DNA of 64,000 nucleotides from Faucicola osloensis_B (GTDB taxonomy: Bacteria; Pseudomonadota; Gammaproteobacteria; Pseudomonadales; Moraxellaceae): contig CAXORL010000001.1 of NCBI GenBank assembly GCA_964211495.1, positions 992,001 to 1,056,000 on the forward strand. Reading direction: 5' to 3'. Both the position numbers and the translations under genes were made by a program. This document shows positions 9,363-17,657 of the stretch, in pieces. The notes beneath the pieces were generated by a model, which saw nothing but the letters and a program-made list of their open reading frames with translations, ran no database searches and was not told the DNA's origin. Positions within the stretch are counted from its first letter, which is position 1. The number at the start of each line of letters is the position of its first letter.

Positions 9363-9445
9363 ATCCTAGGATAGAGATAAACACAACTATATTAAAAAGC
9401 AAGTATGTTAAAACGCAACTATCATTAAAAAGCAAGTATGTTAAA
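9363..9445. promoter_or_regulatory. Palindrome and direct repeats upstream of cstA
   Basis: ATCCTAGGAT at 9363-9372 is a perfect palindrome. ATTAAAAAGC AAGTATGTTAAA (22 bp) occurs at 9391-9412 and again at 9424-9445, exactly 33 bp apart, with CAACTAT-like flanks also repeated. The 9338-9764 intergenic region holds no gene; these repeats and the lpxL-side promoter are its contents. Confidence 0.55.
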
Positions 9446-9601
9446 TGGAACTAAATTAACATGTAATTACGTTAATCAATCATTGCTAATTTTTTGTAAT
9501 ATTTTGCAAATTGTAACATGGATTGGTGGTCATTCGTTATTCAATGTATGACTGTTACTCAATATATACTAAACTTACTGGCTTTAGCCTGCGTCGTTGT
9601 T

Positions 9602-9610
9602 TGGTATAAT
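9602..9610 (+). promoter_or_regulatory. Extended -10 promoter for the LpxL-type gene
   Basis: TGG followed by TATAAT matches an extended -10 box. No good -35 hexamer lies 17 bases upstream (CTTTAG), which fits an extended -10 promoter. The first in-frame ATGs are at 9717 and 9765. Confidence 0.5.
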
Positions 9611-9764
9611 GAGCCAATCAGCTTAAAAGCCTGTATATTTTAGCCTATATTTTTTGACCAATTTTACAAACTTAATCGACCAAGTCACTGCCACGGCATT
9701 TATTTTTACATTTTTTATGTCTTTTCTTATATTTTTTTATGCTTTTTTTAATGAAACATACCCT

Positions 9765-10892
9765 ATGAAACCAACCCAAAATCATAAGCCCCAAATGTTC
9801 GACCCAACAGCCAAAATGACCTCGGTTGATACTGCTAGTAATGATAGTGCCAGTAATGTCGATGCCAATCTGCTGCATCAGTCAACCGTAACACTTGAAG
9901 GCATGCCAAAGGTAAACGAGTTGCAAAAACTGCAATCAGATAACCGTACAGCGCGTAAGCCTTTTCAGTGGCAGTTTTTGTTGCCGCAGTATTGGGGGAT
10001 TTGGCTTGGGGTTGCGCTGATTTTGCCATTGATTTATTTGCCGTTGCGCTATCAATTTAAAATCGGTCATTTTTTGGGAAAATTGTTATTTGGACTGATT
10101 AAAAGCCGCCGAGCCGATACTTTGACCAATTTGTCATTGGCGTTTCCAGAGCTCAGCGAAGATCAGCGTTTAGAGATGGCAGAGAAGATTTTTATCAATG
10201 CCGGTGTGGGTGTGTTTGAGAGTCTGTGTGCCTGGTATCGACCTGATGTGTTCACCCGCTGCGTCACTGTATCAGGGCTGCAACATGTCAAAAACGCCCA
10301 ATCGCAAGGTAAAGCGGTGATTTTACTCGGTATCCATTCAACTTTGCTTGATTTGGGTGGACGGCTGACCACCATGTTTACCCCGCTAGATGTGGTATAT
10401 CGACCACAAAACAATGCGCTGCTTGATTGGTTTATTTTTAACGCTCGCTCAAAGGTTTATAGCGACCAAATCAGTCATCGCGATATGCGCCATTTTGCCA
10501 AAAATCTTAAAGATAATCATGTGGTATGGATCACCCCCGACCAAGATTTTGGGCTTAAACAAGGCGTGATGGCAGACTTTTTTGGGGTACCCGCTGCCAC
10601 TTTGACTGCACCACGTCGCATGGCAAAACTGGGCAATAAAGCCAATCCACCTGCCGTGATGATATTGCATTTTTATCGGGAAACCCCGGATGAGATGCCA
10701 AAGGGTCGCAAACCGCATTATCACATCATCTTTTCACCTGTCATTGACAACTACCCAACCGAAGATGAATTAGCGGATGCCAAACGCATCAATCAGCTAT
10801 TAGAAAATTATATCCGTATCGACCCGACCCAATACATGTGGTTTCATCGGCGCTATAAAACTCAGCCTACTGGTATCCGCTATTACCGCTAA
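9765..10892 (+). CDS. LpxL/HtrB family lysophospholipid/lipid A acyltransferase
   Basis: 375 residues from ATG 9765. The frame is open further upstream, with ATG at 9717, but that part encodes a phenylalanine-rich AT-driven stretch and neither ATG has a good ribosome binding site, so the start is uncertain. Enzymes of this family add a secondary acyl chain to Kdo-lipid A at the inner face of the inner membrane. One membrane segment (LPQYWGIWLGVALILPLIYL) lies near residue 75. The catalytic HX4D is HSTLLD at about residues 191-196 in GIHSTLLDLGGR. Conserved YRPQNNALLDWFIFNARSK and WITPDQDFG follow. The roughly 65-residue polar N-terminal extension before the membrane segment is unusual. Which acyl position it uses cannot be told. 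Confidence 0.88.
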   Translation: MKPTQNHKPQMFDPTAKMTSVDTASNDSASNVDANLLHQSTVTLEGMPKVNELQKLQSDNRTARKPFQWQFLLPQYWGIWLGVALILPLIYLPLRYQFKIGHFLGKLLFGLIKSRRADTLTNLSLAFPELSEDQRLEMAEKIFINAGVGVFESLCAWYRPDVFTRCVTVSGLQHVKNAQSQGKAVILLGIHSTLLDLGGRLTTMFTPLDVVYRPQNNALLDWFIFNARSKVYSDQISHRDMRHFAKNLKDNHVVWITPDQDFGLKQGVMADFFGVPAATLTAPRRMAKLGNKANPPAVMILHFYRETPDEMPKGRKPHYHIIFSPVIDNYPTEDELADAKRINQLLENYIRIDPTQYMWFHRRYKTQPTGIRYYR

Positions 10893-10951
10893 TATTACTC
10901 ATTTGGCTCATGGGGCTAAGCCAATTTTTGGCATGAATTTGTAGTCAAAAA

Positions 10952-10966
10952 CCGCTATACTAGCGG
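10952..10966 (+). promoter_or_regulatory. Dyad CCGCTA-TAC-TAGCGG overlapping a -10-like TATACT before trpS
   Basis: This is a perfect 6-bp inverted repeat with a 3-base centre. It contains TATACT (10956-10961), followed five bases later by a T run. It could be a promoter element or a weak terminator for the preceding gene. Confidence 0.35.
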
Positions 10967-11019
10967 ACAATTTTTTTGCCTATTTTGTACTTTTTTTGCT
11001 TTTGTTTGGAATTTTGAAC

Positions 11020-12111
11020 ATGAATGATAAAACAGCCGCGCCGCGCCGCATTTTAACCGGTATTACCACCAGTGGTATTCCCCATCTTGGCAACTATGTC
11101 GGTGCCATTCGCCCAGCCATACAATCGGCGATACAAGGCGCCAGTACGGGAGAAAGCGACGCTTATTTTTTCTTGGCGGATTTGCACGCACTCATCAAAT
11201 GCCACGACCCTGAGGCGATTCATGCATCCACCAAGGCAATTGCCGCGACGTGGCTTGCCTGTGGTCTCGACCCTGAGCGCGTGGTGTTTTACCGCCAGTC
11301 GGATATTATCGAAATTCCAGAGCTAACTTGGGTGCTCAACTGTAACTGTGCTAAAGGTTTGATGAACCGTGCGCATGCCTACAAAGCCGCCGTAGATGCT
11401 AATCGTGAAACGCCAGACACTGACCCTGATTATGGCATTTCGATGGGATTATTTAGCTATCCTGTGCTAATGGCCGCGGATATTTTGATGTTCAATGCCA
11501 CCCATGTCCCTGTGGGTAAAGACCAAATCCAGCATATCGAGATGGCACGTGATATCGCAGGCACCTTTAATTTTCGCTATTGTGACCCAGAAAAACCGAT
11601 TTTTGTACTGCCCGAAGCCATGGTAGATGATGACACGCCACTACTGACGGGGCTTGATGGTCGTAAAATGTCAAAAAGCTATGGCAATACCATTCCGTTA
11701 TTTGGCGACCCTTCATCAAATCAGCCGCAAGTGGACGGTGAAAAAGCGCTGCGAAAAGCCATCATGCGTATTGTCACCAATTCACAGTTGCCAGAAGAAC
11801 CCAAAAACCCTGATGAATCCACGATTTTTGAGATTTATCGTGCATTTGCTAGCACAGAAGAACAACAACTACTGCGTCAACGTTTTGAGCAAGGTATCGG
11901 TTGGGGCGATGCTAAAGAAGTGTTGTTTGAAAAAATCAACAGCGAAATTGCCCCTTTCCGCGCTCGTTACAATGAATTGATGGCGAATCCAAAAGAATTG
12001 GAAGAAATCCTACAAATGGGCGCAGAAAAAGCCCGCCGTGATGCGCGCAAACGCCTCGAAAAAGTACGAAAAGCCATTGGTATCAAACCCCTTGCCAAAC
12101 TCAAAAAATAA
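11020..12111 (+). CDS. trpS: Tryptophanyl-tRNA synthetase
   Basis: 363 residues from ATG 11020; a TTG nine codon positions upstream also opens the frame but is less likely. The enzyme charges tRNA-Trp with tryptophan. It is class I: the HIGH-equivalent is PHLGNYVGAI near residue 22, and KMSKS is intact in GRKMSKSYGN. Also typical are YPVLMAADILMFNA and the VGKDQIQHIEMARDIA region. The length is a little above the roughly 334 residues of E. coli TrpS because of a basic C-terminal tail. The next gene starts 10 bases after the stop, so they are probably cotranscribed. Confidence 0.97.
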   Translation: MNDKTAAPRRILTGITTSGIPHLGNYVGAIRPAIQSAIQGASTGESDAYFFLADLHALIKCHDPEAIHASTKAIAATWLACGLDPERVVFYRQSDIIEIPELTWVLNCNCAKGLMNRAHAYKAAVDANRETPDTDPDYGISMGLFSYPVLMAADILMFNATHVPVGKDQIQHIEMARDIAGTFNFRYCDPEKPIFVLPEAMVDDDTPLLTGLDGRKMSKSYGNTIPLFGDPSSNQPQVDGEKALRKAIMRIVTNSQLPEEPKNPDESTIFEIYRAFASTEEQQLLRQRFEQGIGWGDAKEVLFEKINSEIAPFRARYNELMANPKELEEILQMGAEKARRDARKRLEKVRKAIGIKPLAKLKK

Positions 12112-12121
12112 CGAGTCACTC

Positions 12122-12727
12122 ATGTCATTTGCCCACTTTAAAGCTTACACCGATAGGCTTTATCAAATTGATAAAGCCTTTGACGATGCGCAGCCCAATC
12201 GTCTCAACCGACATCGCCACCTTGAGCCTGATTCAGCCGAGTTTCTTGCCAGTCTGGTTATCAGCAAGCGGGCTAAAAATATATTAGAAATCGGCACATC
12301 AACAGGCTACTCTACGCTATGGCTAGGCTATGCGTTAGCCCAAATCAATCGCGCCAATACCGCGGATACTGCCACATTGACATCGATTGATATCGATGAG
12401 TGGCGATTGCTAACTGCTCGCAATCACCTGCGCACCTTGCAGTTTGACCACAATATCACGCTACAACAAGTCGATGCGAAGGATTTTTTACGTCAGTCAA
12501 CCGCCCATTTTGATGTGATTTTCTTGGATGCAGAGCGTAGGTTTTATGGCGACTATGTGGCTGACTTTAAGCGATTGCTGACCTTTGGTGATATGCTGAT
12601 TGTCGATAATGTGATTTCTCATGCCGCTGAAGTAGCAGCGTTTTTGTCAGCCTTTGAACAAGACAGCAACTATCTGTGCTCTACCCTATCAATTGGGGCA
12701 GGATTGTTTGTGGCGGTTCGACAGTAG
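12122..12727 (+). CDS. Class I SAM-dependent O-methyltransferase (COG4122 type)
   Basis: 201 residues from ATG 12122; the open frame extends upstream into trpS, which is not credible as coding. SAM-binding motif I is ILEIGTSTGYSTLWL near residue 50, then SIDIDEW (acidic residue for ribose) and DVIFLDAERRFYGDY, as in caffeoyl-CoA/catechol O-methyltransferase-like proteins. The substrate is unknown. The stop codon TAG shares its G with the GTG start of scpA, so translation of the two is coupled. Position between trpS and scpA gives no direct functional clue. Confidence 0.85.
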   Translation: MSFAHFKAYTDRLYQIDKAFDDAQPNRLNRHRHLEPDSAEFLASLVISKRAKNILEIGTSTGYSTLWLGYALAQINRANTADTATLTSIDIDEWRLLTARNHLRTLQFDHNITLQQVDAKDFLRQSTAHFDVIFLDAERRFYGDYVADFKRLLTFGDMLIVDNVISHAAEVAAFLSAFEQDSNYLCSTLSIGAGLFVAVRQ

Positions 12728-13515
12728 TGACCAATTTAGCCATTCGAATTTTTGAGACGCCTGTTCAAAGTCTGCCAGAAGATCTCTATATTCCGCCCGA
12801 AGCCTTTGCCATTTGGCTGGAGCAGTTTGAAGGTCCGCTGGATTTTTTACTGTACTTGGTCAAAAAAAATAACTTTGATATCACCACCACAGCGATTTTG
12901 CCGATTACCGAGCAGTACCTGACTTATATTGATGAGTTGGATGACAATCATTTTGAGTTGGCAGGCGATTATTTGCTGATGGCAAGTACCTTGATTGCTA
13001 TTAAAAGCGAATTGTTACTACCAAGCCCGCAACGGACAGAGGATGAAAAAAACCCCACCAAGCAGCTGATTGACAGACTTGAACAATACGCCCAAATCAA
13101 ACACGCCAGTCAGCGTATCGATGCGTTAATGCGGCTTGAGCGCGATGTATTTTTGGCATACGCCAGTTTGCCAAGCCCTGATATATTAGCCAAAGAGATG
13201 GCACCCTATCCTGCCACCATGCTTGCCGACAGTTTAATCAAAATGCAGCTAAAACCCGATTACCAAATGCACCACGTCAAAGCCGATATCGTGCCTTTGG
13301 CAGAACGTATGGCAAGTATTAGCCGTATGTTGGCAAGTCGTGGTCAAGGCACTTTCCACGACATATTAGATAAATCACAAGGCAAACTGGGTGTGGTGGT
13401 GAGTTTTGTCGCCATTTTGGAATTAGCAAAACAGCGGATGCTAAAGTTTGTCGCACAAGAGGATGACAACGCTTCCGATGTAAGCGAACTAACCTTGATA
13501 TGGGCGTCGTCATGA
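12727..13515 (+). CDS. scpA: Segregation and condensation protein A (kleisin)
   Basis: 262 residues from GTG 12727, which overlaps the preceding stop by one base. An upstream ATG at 12676 would lie inside the methyltransferase gene. ScpA is the kleisin that bridges SMC heads and binds ScpB for chromosome condensation. The N-terminal signature FEGPLDFLLYLVKKNNFDI and GDYLLMASTLIAIKSELLLP are typical. The C-terminal winged-helix part includes VVVSFVAILELAKQRML. It is followed by scpB with an ATGA overlap. No smc gene lies in the window. Confidence 0.95.
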   Translation: MTNLAIRIFETPVQSLPEDLYIPPEAFAIWLEQFEGPLDFLLYLVKKNNFDITTTAILPITEQYLTYIDELDDNHFELAGDYLLMASTLIAIKSELLLPSPQRTEDEKNPTKQLIDRLEQYAQIKHASQRIDALMRLERDVFLAYASLPSPDILAKEMAPYPATMLADSLIKMQLKPDYQMHHVKADIVPLAERMASISRMLASRGQGTFHDILDKSQGKLGVVVSFVAILELAKQRMLKFVAQEDDNASDVSELTLIWASS

Positions 13516-14057
13516 CCGATTTTAACCAACAACATCAGCTTGCCCAGCAGCATAGCAAATCTATTGAAGCGATTTTGCATGCTTCAGAAACCCCGATTAC
13601 TGCCAAACAGCTATGTCACTGGCTATCGATTAACCCAAACCAACTGAGCATGGCGCTCACGGTCTTGCAGCAGCGTCTATCACAAGGCGCGTTAACCTTA
13701 GCGGATACCGCGAGCGGCTACCGATTACAAATCGCCAATGACTTTAGCCCGCTGATTCAGCAAGTTTTTCCCCAGCGTCAAGAAACCTTAAGCCAAGCGC
13801 TATTAGAGACGTTAAGTGTGATTGCTTATAAACAACCGGTGACGCGTGGCGATATTGAGCAAATTCGTGGCGTGACTGTATCGAGCAATATCTTACGGCA
13901 ACTATTTGATAAAGGCTGGATTATTGAGCAAGGCTTTCGCGATACGCTGGGACGTCCTGCACTACTGCATACCACCCCAGCGTTTTTAGCCGCCTTTGGG
14001 CTTAAAAGCTTGCAAGATTTACCAAAGCTACCTGATGTGCAACAGCTTGAGCTATAA
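13512..14057 (+). CDS. scpB: Segregation and condensation protein B
   Basis: 181 residues from ATG 13512, which overlaps the scpA stop as ATGA; ATG 13500 is a second possibility. ScpB dimers of winged-helix domains bind ScpA in the SMC complex. The conserved core TLSVIAYKQPVTRGDIEQIRG and the RDTLGRPALLHTTPAF segment identify it, followed by FGLKSLQDLP. The usual scpA-scpB order and overlap support the call. A strong terminator begins immediately after the stop. Confidence 0.95.
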   Translation: MTDFNQQHQLAQQHSKSIEAILHASETPITAKQLCHWLSINPNQLSMALTVLQQRLSQGALTLADTASGYRLQIANDFSPLIQQVFPQRQETLSQALLETLSVIAYKQPVTRGDIEQIRGVTVSSNILRQLFDKGWIIEQGFRDTLGRPALLHTTPAFLAAFGLKSLQDLPKLPDVQQLEL

Positions 14058-14085
14058 AAAAGCTGCCGACTGGGCAGCTTCTTAA
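14055..14085. terminator. Terminator between scpB and the DUF805 gene
   Basis: AGCTGCC, loop GACT, GGGCAGCT, with an A tract on the left and TTCTT on the right. It can serve both convergent genes. Confidence 0.8.
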
Positions 14086-14111
14086 AAACCCTGCCTCAAC
14101 AACAACCTGCC

Positions 14112-14810
14112 TCAAGGCAAGCGGCGAGCAGGGGGGCCCCACTGGTTGACATTCGGCTTGGTATCTGTGCAGTACCACACCAGCAGCACAATTCCGCCAA
14201 TAATGGGGATAAAAGCAATCAGCATCCACCAGCCTGATTTATTAATGTCATGTAAACGACGAACACCTACTGCGATATTGGGAATCACCAACGCCAAAGA
14301 AATAAGCCCTGCCACAATGCCATCAGTGCCAATCATATAATCAATGATTGCCCCACCCAGATAAAACATAACCCAAGCCAAATAAAAATACCAATATTCT
14401 TTACGTCTAGCGCGCCCTTTAAAATTGGCATAATTGCTGAGACTTTTTTTAACCCAATCAAAAAAGCCATAATTTTCTTCAATCGCCCATGCTGGATTGA
14501 CGGCATTCATGCCCGCTGCGTGAGTAACTTGACCATAGTAGGCAGTTGTAGGGTTGTCTGTATAGCCTTGAGGGATGGGCGCAATCGTGCTATCTATCGG
14601 TTTGTTCAGATTGATTGTATTGCCTGCGGCAAGACCGACAACTGCCACTGCATAACCCCGCGCATCGACACTAAATTCTACTTGCTGTCCTGCCATCGGT
14701 GCCGTGGCTTGTTGCCATTGTTGGCTAGTAAATGGATAATTTTTGCCGTCATCCCCCATGATGATACCTTGACCATGTTGCGGCGAGAAATTGGCTATTT
14801 GCCCTTTCAT
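14112..14810 (-). CDS. Cold-shock-like OB domain fused to DUF805 membrane domain
   Basis: 232 residues. Residues 1-65 resemble a cold-shock/OB fold (MKGQIANFSPQHGQGIIMG..GKNYPF..V-FSV), with a degenerate nucleic-acid-binding face. A polar linker follows. From about residue 118, a DUF805 domain shows FKGRARRKEYWYFYLAW, four membrane segments, GVRRLHDINKSGWW and DTKPNVNQWGP. DUF805 proteins are small inner-membrane proteins of unknown function. Fusion to a cold-shock-like domain suggests sensing or RNA contact near the membrane, but that is speculation. It sits alone on the minus strand between scpB and rluB, with no operon partner. Confidence 0.85.
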   Translation of the reverse strand: MKGQIANFSPQHGQGIIMGDDGKNYPFTSQQWQQATAPMAGQQVEFSVDARGYAVAVVGLAAGNTINLNKPIDSTIAPIPQGYTDNPTTAYYGQVTHAAGMNAVNPAWAIEENYGFFDWVKKSLSNYANFKGRARRKEYWYFYLAWVMFYLGGAIIDYMIGTDGIVAGLISLALVIPNIAVGVRRLHDINKSGWWMLIAFIPIIGGIVLLVWYCTDTKPNVNQWGPPARRLP

Positions 14811-14941
14811 TGTTATTATTCCTTATAGTTGTATTGATTCACTTATGTCGATAATTATAACGTAAAATAATTTTTACAATGTGACATTATTTATGTTAAA
14901 TTTTTGGTTAAAATACTGGTTAAAATTTAGCCACATGACTT

Positions 14942-14947
14942 TATACT
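14942..14947 (+). promoter_or_regulatory. Probable -10 box for rluB
   Basis: TATACT would place the RNA start near 14954, giving a leader of about 90 bases that contains the structured element at 14973-15031. The -35 region is weak. Confidence 0.4.
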
Positions 14948-14972
14948 AGCATTCAACCATCGCTTGTCCTAC

Positions 14973-15031
14973 AATAGGCACAAGCATGAAGTTTCATGCT
15001 AGCACAACATTGTGAAATGTTGCTACCTATT
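14973..15031 (+). promoter_or_regulatory. Structured leader (three-way junction) upstream of rluB
   Basis: The outer stem is AATAGG (14973-14978) with CCTATT (15026-15031). It encloses a perfect 8-bp hairpin, AGCATGAA/TTCATGCT (14983-15000), and a second hairpin, AGC-AACATT/AATGTTGCT (15001-15024, two-base bulge). The ribosome binding site AAAGGA starts one base after the outer stem. This layout suggests an RNA control element; the ligand or protein is unknown. Confidence 0.55.
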
Positions 15032-15044
15032 AAAGGATTATTGA

Positions 15045-15908
15045 ATGAAAGACGAAAAACTGCAAAAAGCCCTCGCCCGTCTAGGCTTAGGTTCGCGCCG
15101 CCAAATGGAAGATGTGATTTGCGAAGGTCGCGTCAGTGTTAACGGCACTGTCGCTACCATTGGTGACCGTGTCGGACAGGGCGATGAAATCCGAGTCGAT
15201 GGACGTTTGCTACGCTATACCGCAGAAAACGAAAAACGCCGCCGTATCTTGATGTATTACAAGCCAGAAGGCGAAATTTGCTCAGCCCATGACCCAGAAG
15301 GTCGTCCCACGGTGTTTGAGCGGCTGCCACCCCTAAATCATGACCGCTGGGTAATGGTGGGTCGGTTGGACATCAACTCAACAGGTTTATTGTTATTTAC
15401 CAATGATGGCGAACTGGCTCACCGTCTGATGCACCCATCAAATGAAATAGAGCGCGAATATGCGGTGCGTGTGATGGGCGAAGTCACCCCTGAGATTATC
15501 TTAAATCTCAAACGTGGTGTCATGCTAGAAGATGGTATGGCACAGTTTGATGACATCGTTGAAAAAGGCGGTGAAGGTATCAATAAATGGTACCAAGTCA
15601 AACTCAAAGAAGGTCGCAATCGTGAAGTACGCCGCTTATTTGAATCGCAAGGCTTAAAAGTAAGCCGACTACTGCGTATCCGTTACGGCTCTGTCAGTCT
15701 CCCAAGGGAACTTCGCACGGGTCGCTATCTTGAGCTAGATCGCCGTGAGATTGACACCTTAGCAGGACTTGTCAACATTCGCCCGCGCCAAGGCACAGGG
15801 CTTTACGGCATTGCCAAACGCCGCCAAGAACGCTTTGAGAAAAAACCGCTAAAAGCGCGCCGCGGCGGTCATCACTTACGCCGTGATAAAGAAAAAAGAA
15901 GTAGCTAA
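15045..15908 (+). CDS. rluB: 23S rRNA pseudouridine synthase, RluB type
   Basis: 287 residues. An N-terminal S4 RNA-binding domain (EKLQKALARLGLGSRRQMEDVI..GRVSVNG) is followed by the RsuA/RluB catalytic domain, with the active-site aspartate in GRLDINSTGLLLFTNDGELAHRL. Then come the KEGRNREVRRLFESQG and VSRLLRIRYG motifs and a basic C-terminal tail of about 40 residues. E. coli RluB modifies U2605 of 23S rRNA. Location downstream of scpAB matches many bacteria. RluE/RluF/RsuA are excluded on length and the basic tail, but the exact target is inferred. AAAGGA precedes the ATG by about seven bases. Confidence 0.9.
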   Translation: MKDEKLQKALARLGLGSRRQMEDVICEGRVSVNGTVATIGDRVGQGDEIRVDGRLLRYTAENEKRRRILMYYKPEGEICSAHDPEGRPTVFERLPPLNHDRWVMVGRLDINSTGLLLFTNDGELAHRLMHPSNEIEREYAVRVMGEVTPEIILNLKRGVMLEDGMAQFDDIVEKGGEGINKWYQVKLKEGRNREVRRLFESQGLKVSRLLRIRYGSVSLPRELRTGRYLELDRREIDTLAGLVNIRPRQGTGLYGIAKRRQERFEKKPLKARRGGHHLRRDKEKRSS

Positions 15909-15940
15909 CTGCTATAAAATTTACACAAAAAGCAACTCAC

Positions 15941-15973
15941 AAAAAAAGCGTATCAAATTGATACGCTTTTTTT
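15941..15973. terminator. Terminator between rluB and the next minus-strand gene
   Basis: GCGTATCAA/TTGATACGC is a near-perfect palindrome flanked by A7 and T7. It is bidirectional. Confidence 0.9.
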
Positions 15974-16005
15974 ATGTTAATGTACCAATGTTAATCTACC
16001 ATCAA

Positions 16006-16728
16006 TTACGTGCGATTTTTGACATAGCGGTAAGTTGACGCAAATTGCTGGCTGACTTCATGAAACATCTCATTGAGCAATTCATCTAATTGCAGATTGA
16101 CCCGAGCCAATACCTCAATGAGCATCTCGCCTGCGGTCATCTCACCCTGAATTTTTTGATTGAGCTGACTGGGATGATATTTGGCAATTTGGTCATACTG
16201 ATGTACTGCTTCAGGAATCGTCTGCTCAATTAAGCGATTGACCACAAACTTATTTTCAGTCAACCATTGGGTTTGCGGGTGGTCTGGTTGGTTGACTGAC
16301 TGACTTTGGTCACGTTGCCACTCCTGATAACGAATGAGTTTGTCATGGATGGTATCAAGCAGCATCACGGCAGCTGTTGGCATACGTTCAATTGACGCAC
16401 CATCAATACCCAGAATCGAAGGTGAAGATAATCGCGGTTGTTGATTTTTTGCTTTAAACCGTTTTTTATTGCTTGCATTTTTGCTAGCACGTGGCATTAA
16501 GTTAAAACGGCTATCACTACCGAAAGTATTAGGAATTGGCAGGTTTGATTGGTACGCCAAGCGCATGGTTTCTGGTTTTGCCAGTGATGCTGTGGGCGGC
16601 ACAGAATATTGAGACATACCGACCTCAATACCTGCCATATCATGGAGTTTATACCAGGCCAGCCTTATCCATCGATACGCCAAAAAGCTTATCAATACAG
16701 TCAACAATATACCGAGCAAAATATTCAT
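16006..16728 (-). CDS. Hypothetical membrane-anchored protein
   Basis: 240 residues; no family recognised. One N-terminal membrane segment (LLGILLTVLISFLAYRWI, residues 4-22) is followed by a short proline/serine-rich stretch and a basic linker (residues 80-105). A mostly helical, polar C-terminal half contains LDTIHDKLIRYQEWQ and long amphipathic helices to the end. The ATG has AAGGCG five bases upstream, and the gene shares the terminator with rluB. Topology suggests an anchor with a large soluble domain; the side of the membrane is not clear. Native-looking codon use. Confidence 0.65.
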   Translation of the reverse strand: MNILLGILLTVLISFLAYRWIRLAWYKLHDMAGIEVGMSQYSVPPTASLAKPETMRLAYQSNLPIPNTFGSDSRFNLMPRASKNASNKKRFKAKNQQPRLSSPSILGIDGASIERMPTAAVMLLDTIHDKLIRYQEWQRDQSQSVNQPDHPQTQWLTENKFVVNRLIEQTIPEAVHQYDQIAKYHPSQLNQKIQGEMTAGEMLIEVLARVNLQLDELLNEMFHEVSQQFASTYRYVKNRT

Positions 16729-16911
16729 CTATACGCCTTAACAGCTTGTCTATCAATAACAGCCTGCCTATAAAAAGCAAATATAGCATTACTATGATTG
16801 CAACTGTTTAAAAATTCAAGCATGTTAGCGTTGGCTAAACCTAAAAATTCATCGGTCAAAAAAAAGTATTGCCCAAAACTTTTAGCTATTACTTACCCTA
16901 AATCGTCATGT

Positions 16912-17232
16912 TTACATGGTATGCCAATAGCGAAGTTTATTAATTTCAAATAAGAATGCCACGAACATACCAAGATAATACGCCAATTTAAGCTCAAAAC
17001 TGTCATCCCGTAACTTAAAAGGTAATGCGCAAAGGGTGACGGCAAGCGGAATCCACAATAGCATAAACACCCAATTTTCGATGACATTGAGCCAGCCTTG
17101 CATTCCCTTGCTACTGCGTAGAGCCGCCAACCCTAACAACAAACAAGCAACTATCAGTGTGTTGATTAAGCCTTTTGGAAGATTGCTGGGATAAATCGAT
17201 AATTCTTGCTTAGTATAATGTGGCAATGCCAT
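16912..17232 (-). CDS. Small membrane protein, paralogue of the 17318-17626 product
   Basis: 106 residues with three likely membrane segments; no named family recognised. The N-terminal half carries PSNLPKGLINTLIVACLLLGLA and a later segment has LLWIPLAVTL. Both line up with SLVPKGLTIGLAIFAVLLGLA and FWLGIPLAFVV of the neighbouring gene, so the pair look like a diverged tandem duplication. An AGGA site lies upstream of ATG 17232. It lies downstream of the paralogue and rpe on the same strand, 85 bases apart, and may be part of the rpe transcript. Confidence 0.65.
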   Translation of the reverse strand: MALPHYTKQELSIYPSNLPKGLINTLIVACLLLGLAALRSSKGMQGWLNVIENWVFMLLWIPLAVTLCALPFKLRDDSFELKLAYYLGMFVAFLFEINKLRYWHTM

Positions 17233-17317
17233 TCAATAAATTCCTAAATAATTATTGGGTACTAACGTTATGTGTAGCATCAATCTCTTGATGGGTGCCG
17301 ACTCGCCGAGCGAACCG

Positions 17318-17626
17318 CTACGAATATGCCGCCATCATCCATAGCATCGCCACACAGCTAAATAACAAACCCAAGGTTAACGCATTGCGATTTTGAATCG
17401 GTGCACGCCCTGAGTAGCGATTTAACACCTTTGAGCCCACGACAAAAGCCAGTGGGATACCCAACCAAAAAATAGCAATGGTACTCACCAGTGATGGCAA
17501 CATTGATGATAAACTATCGCCAAACATCAACCTAAACCCAAAACCTGCCAATCCTAGCAACACCGCAAATATTGCCAGCCCAATTGTCAGCCCTTTGGGT
17601 ACTAAAGACGGGGATTGAACGTCCAT
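17318..17626 (-). CDS. Small membrane protein, paralogue of the 16912-17232 product
   Basis: 102 residues from ATG 17626, which has AAGGA six bases upstream. The open frame runs on into rpe in another reading frame, so that longer version is not used. Three hydrophobic segments are seen (GLTIGLAIFAVLLGLAG, LVSTIAIFWLGIPLAFVVG, ALTLGLLFSCVAMLWMM). It starts 31 bases after the rpe stop, so it is probably translated from the same mRNA. Function unknown. Confidence 0.65.
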   Translation of the reverse strand: MDVQSPSLVPKGLTIGLAIFAVLLGLAGFGFRLMFGDSLSSMLPSLVSTIAIFWLGIPLAFVVGSKVLNRYSGRAPIQNRNALTLGLLFSCVAMLWMMAAYS

Positions 17627-17657
17627 ACCAATTTCCTTGTGTATCATTGTGGCGCAT

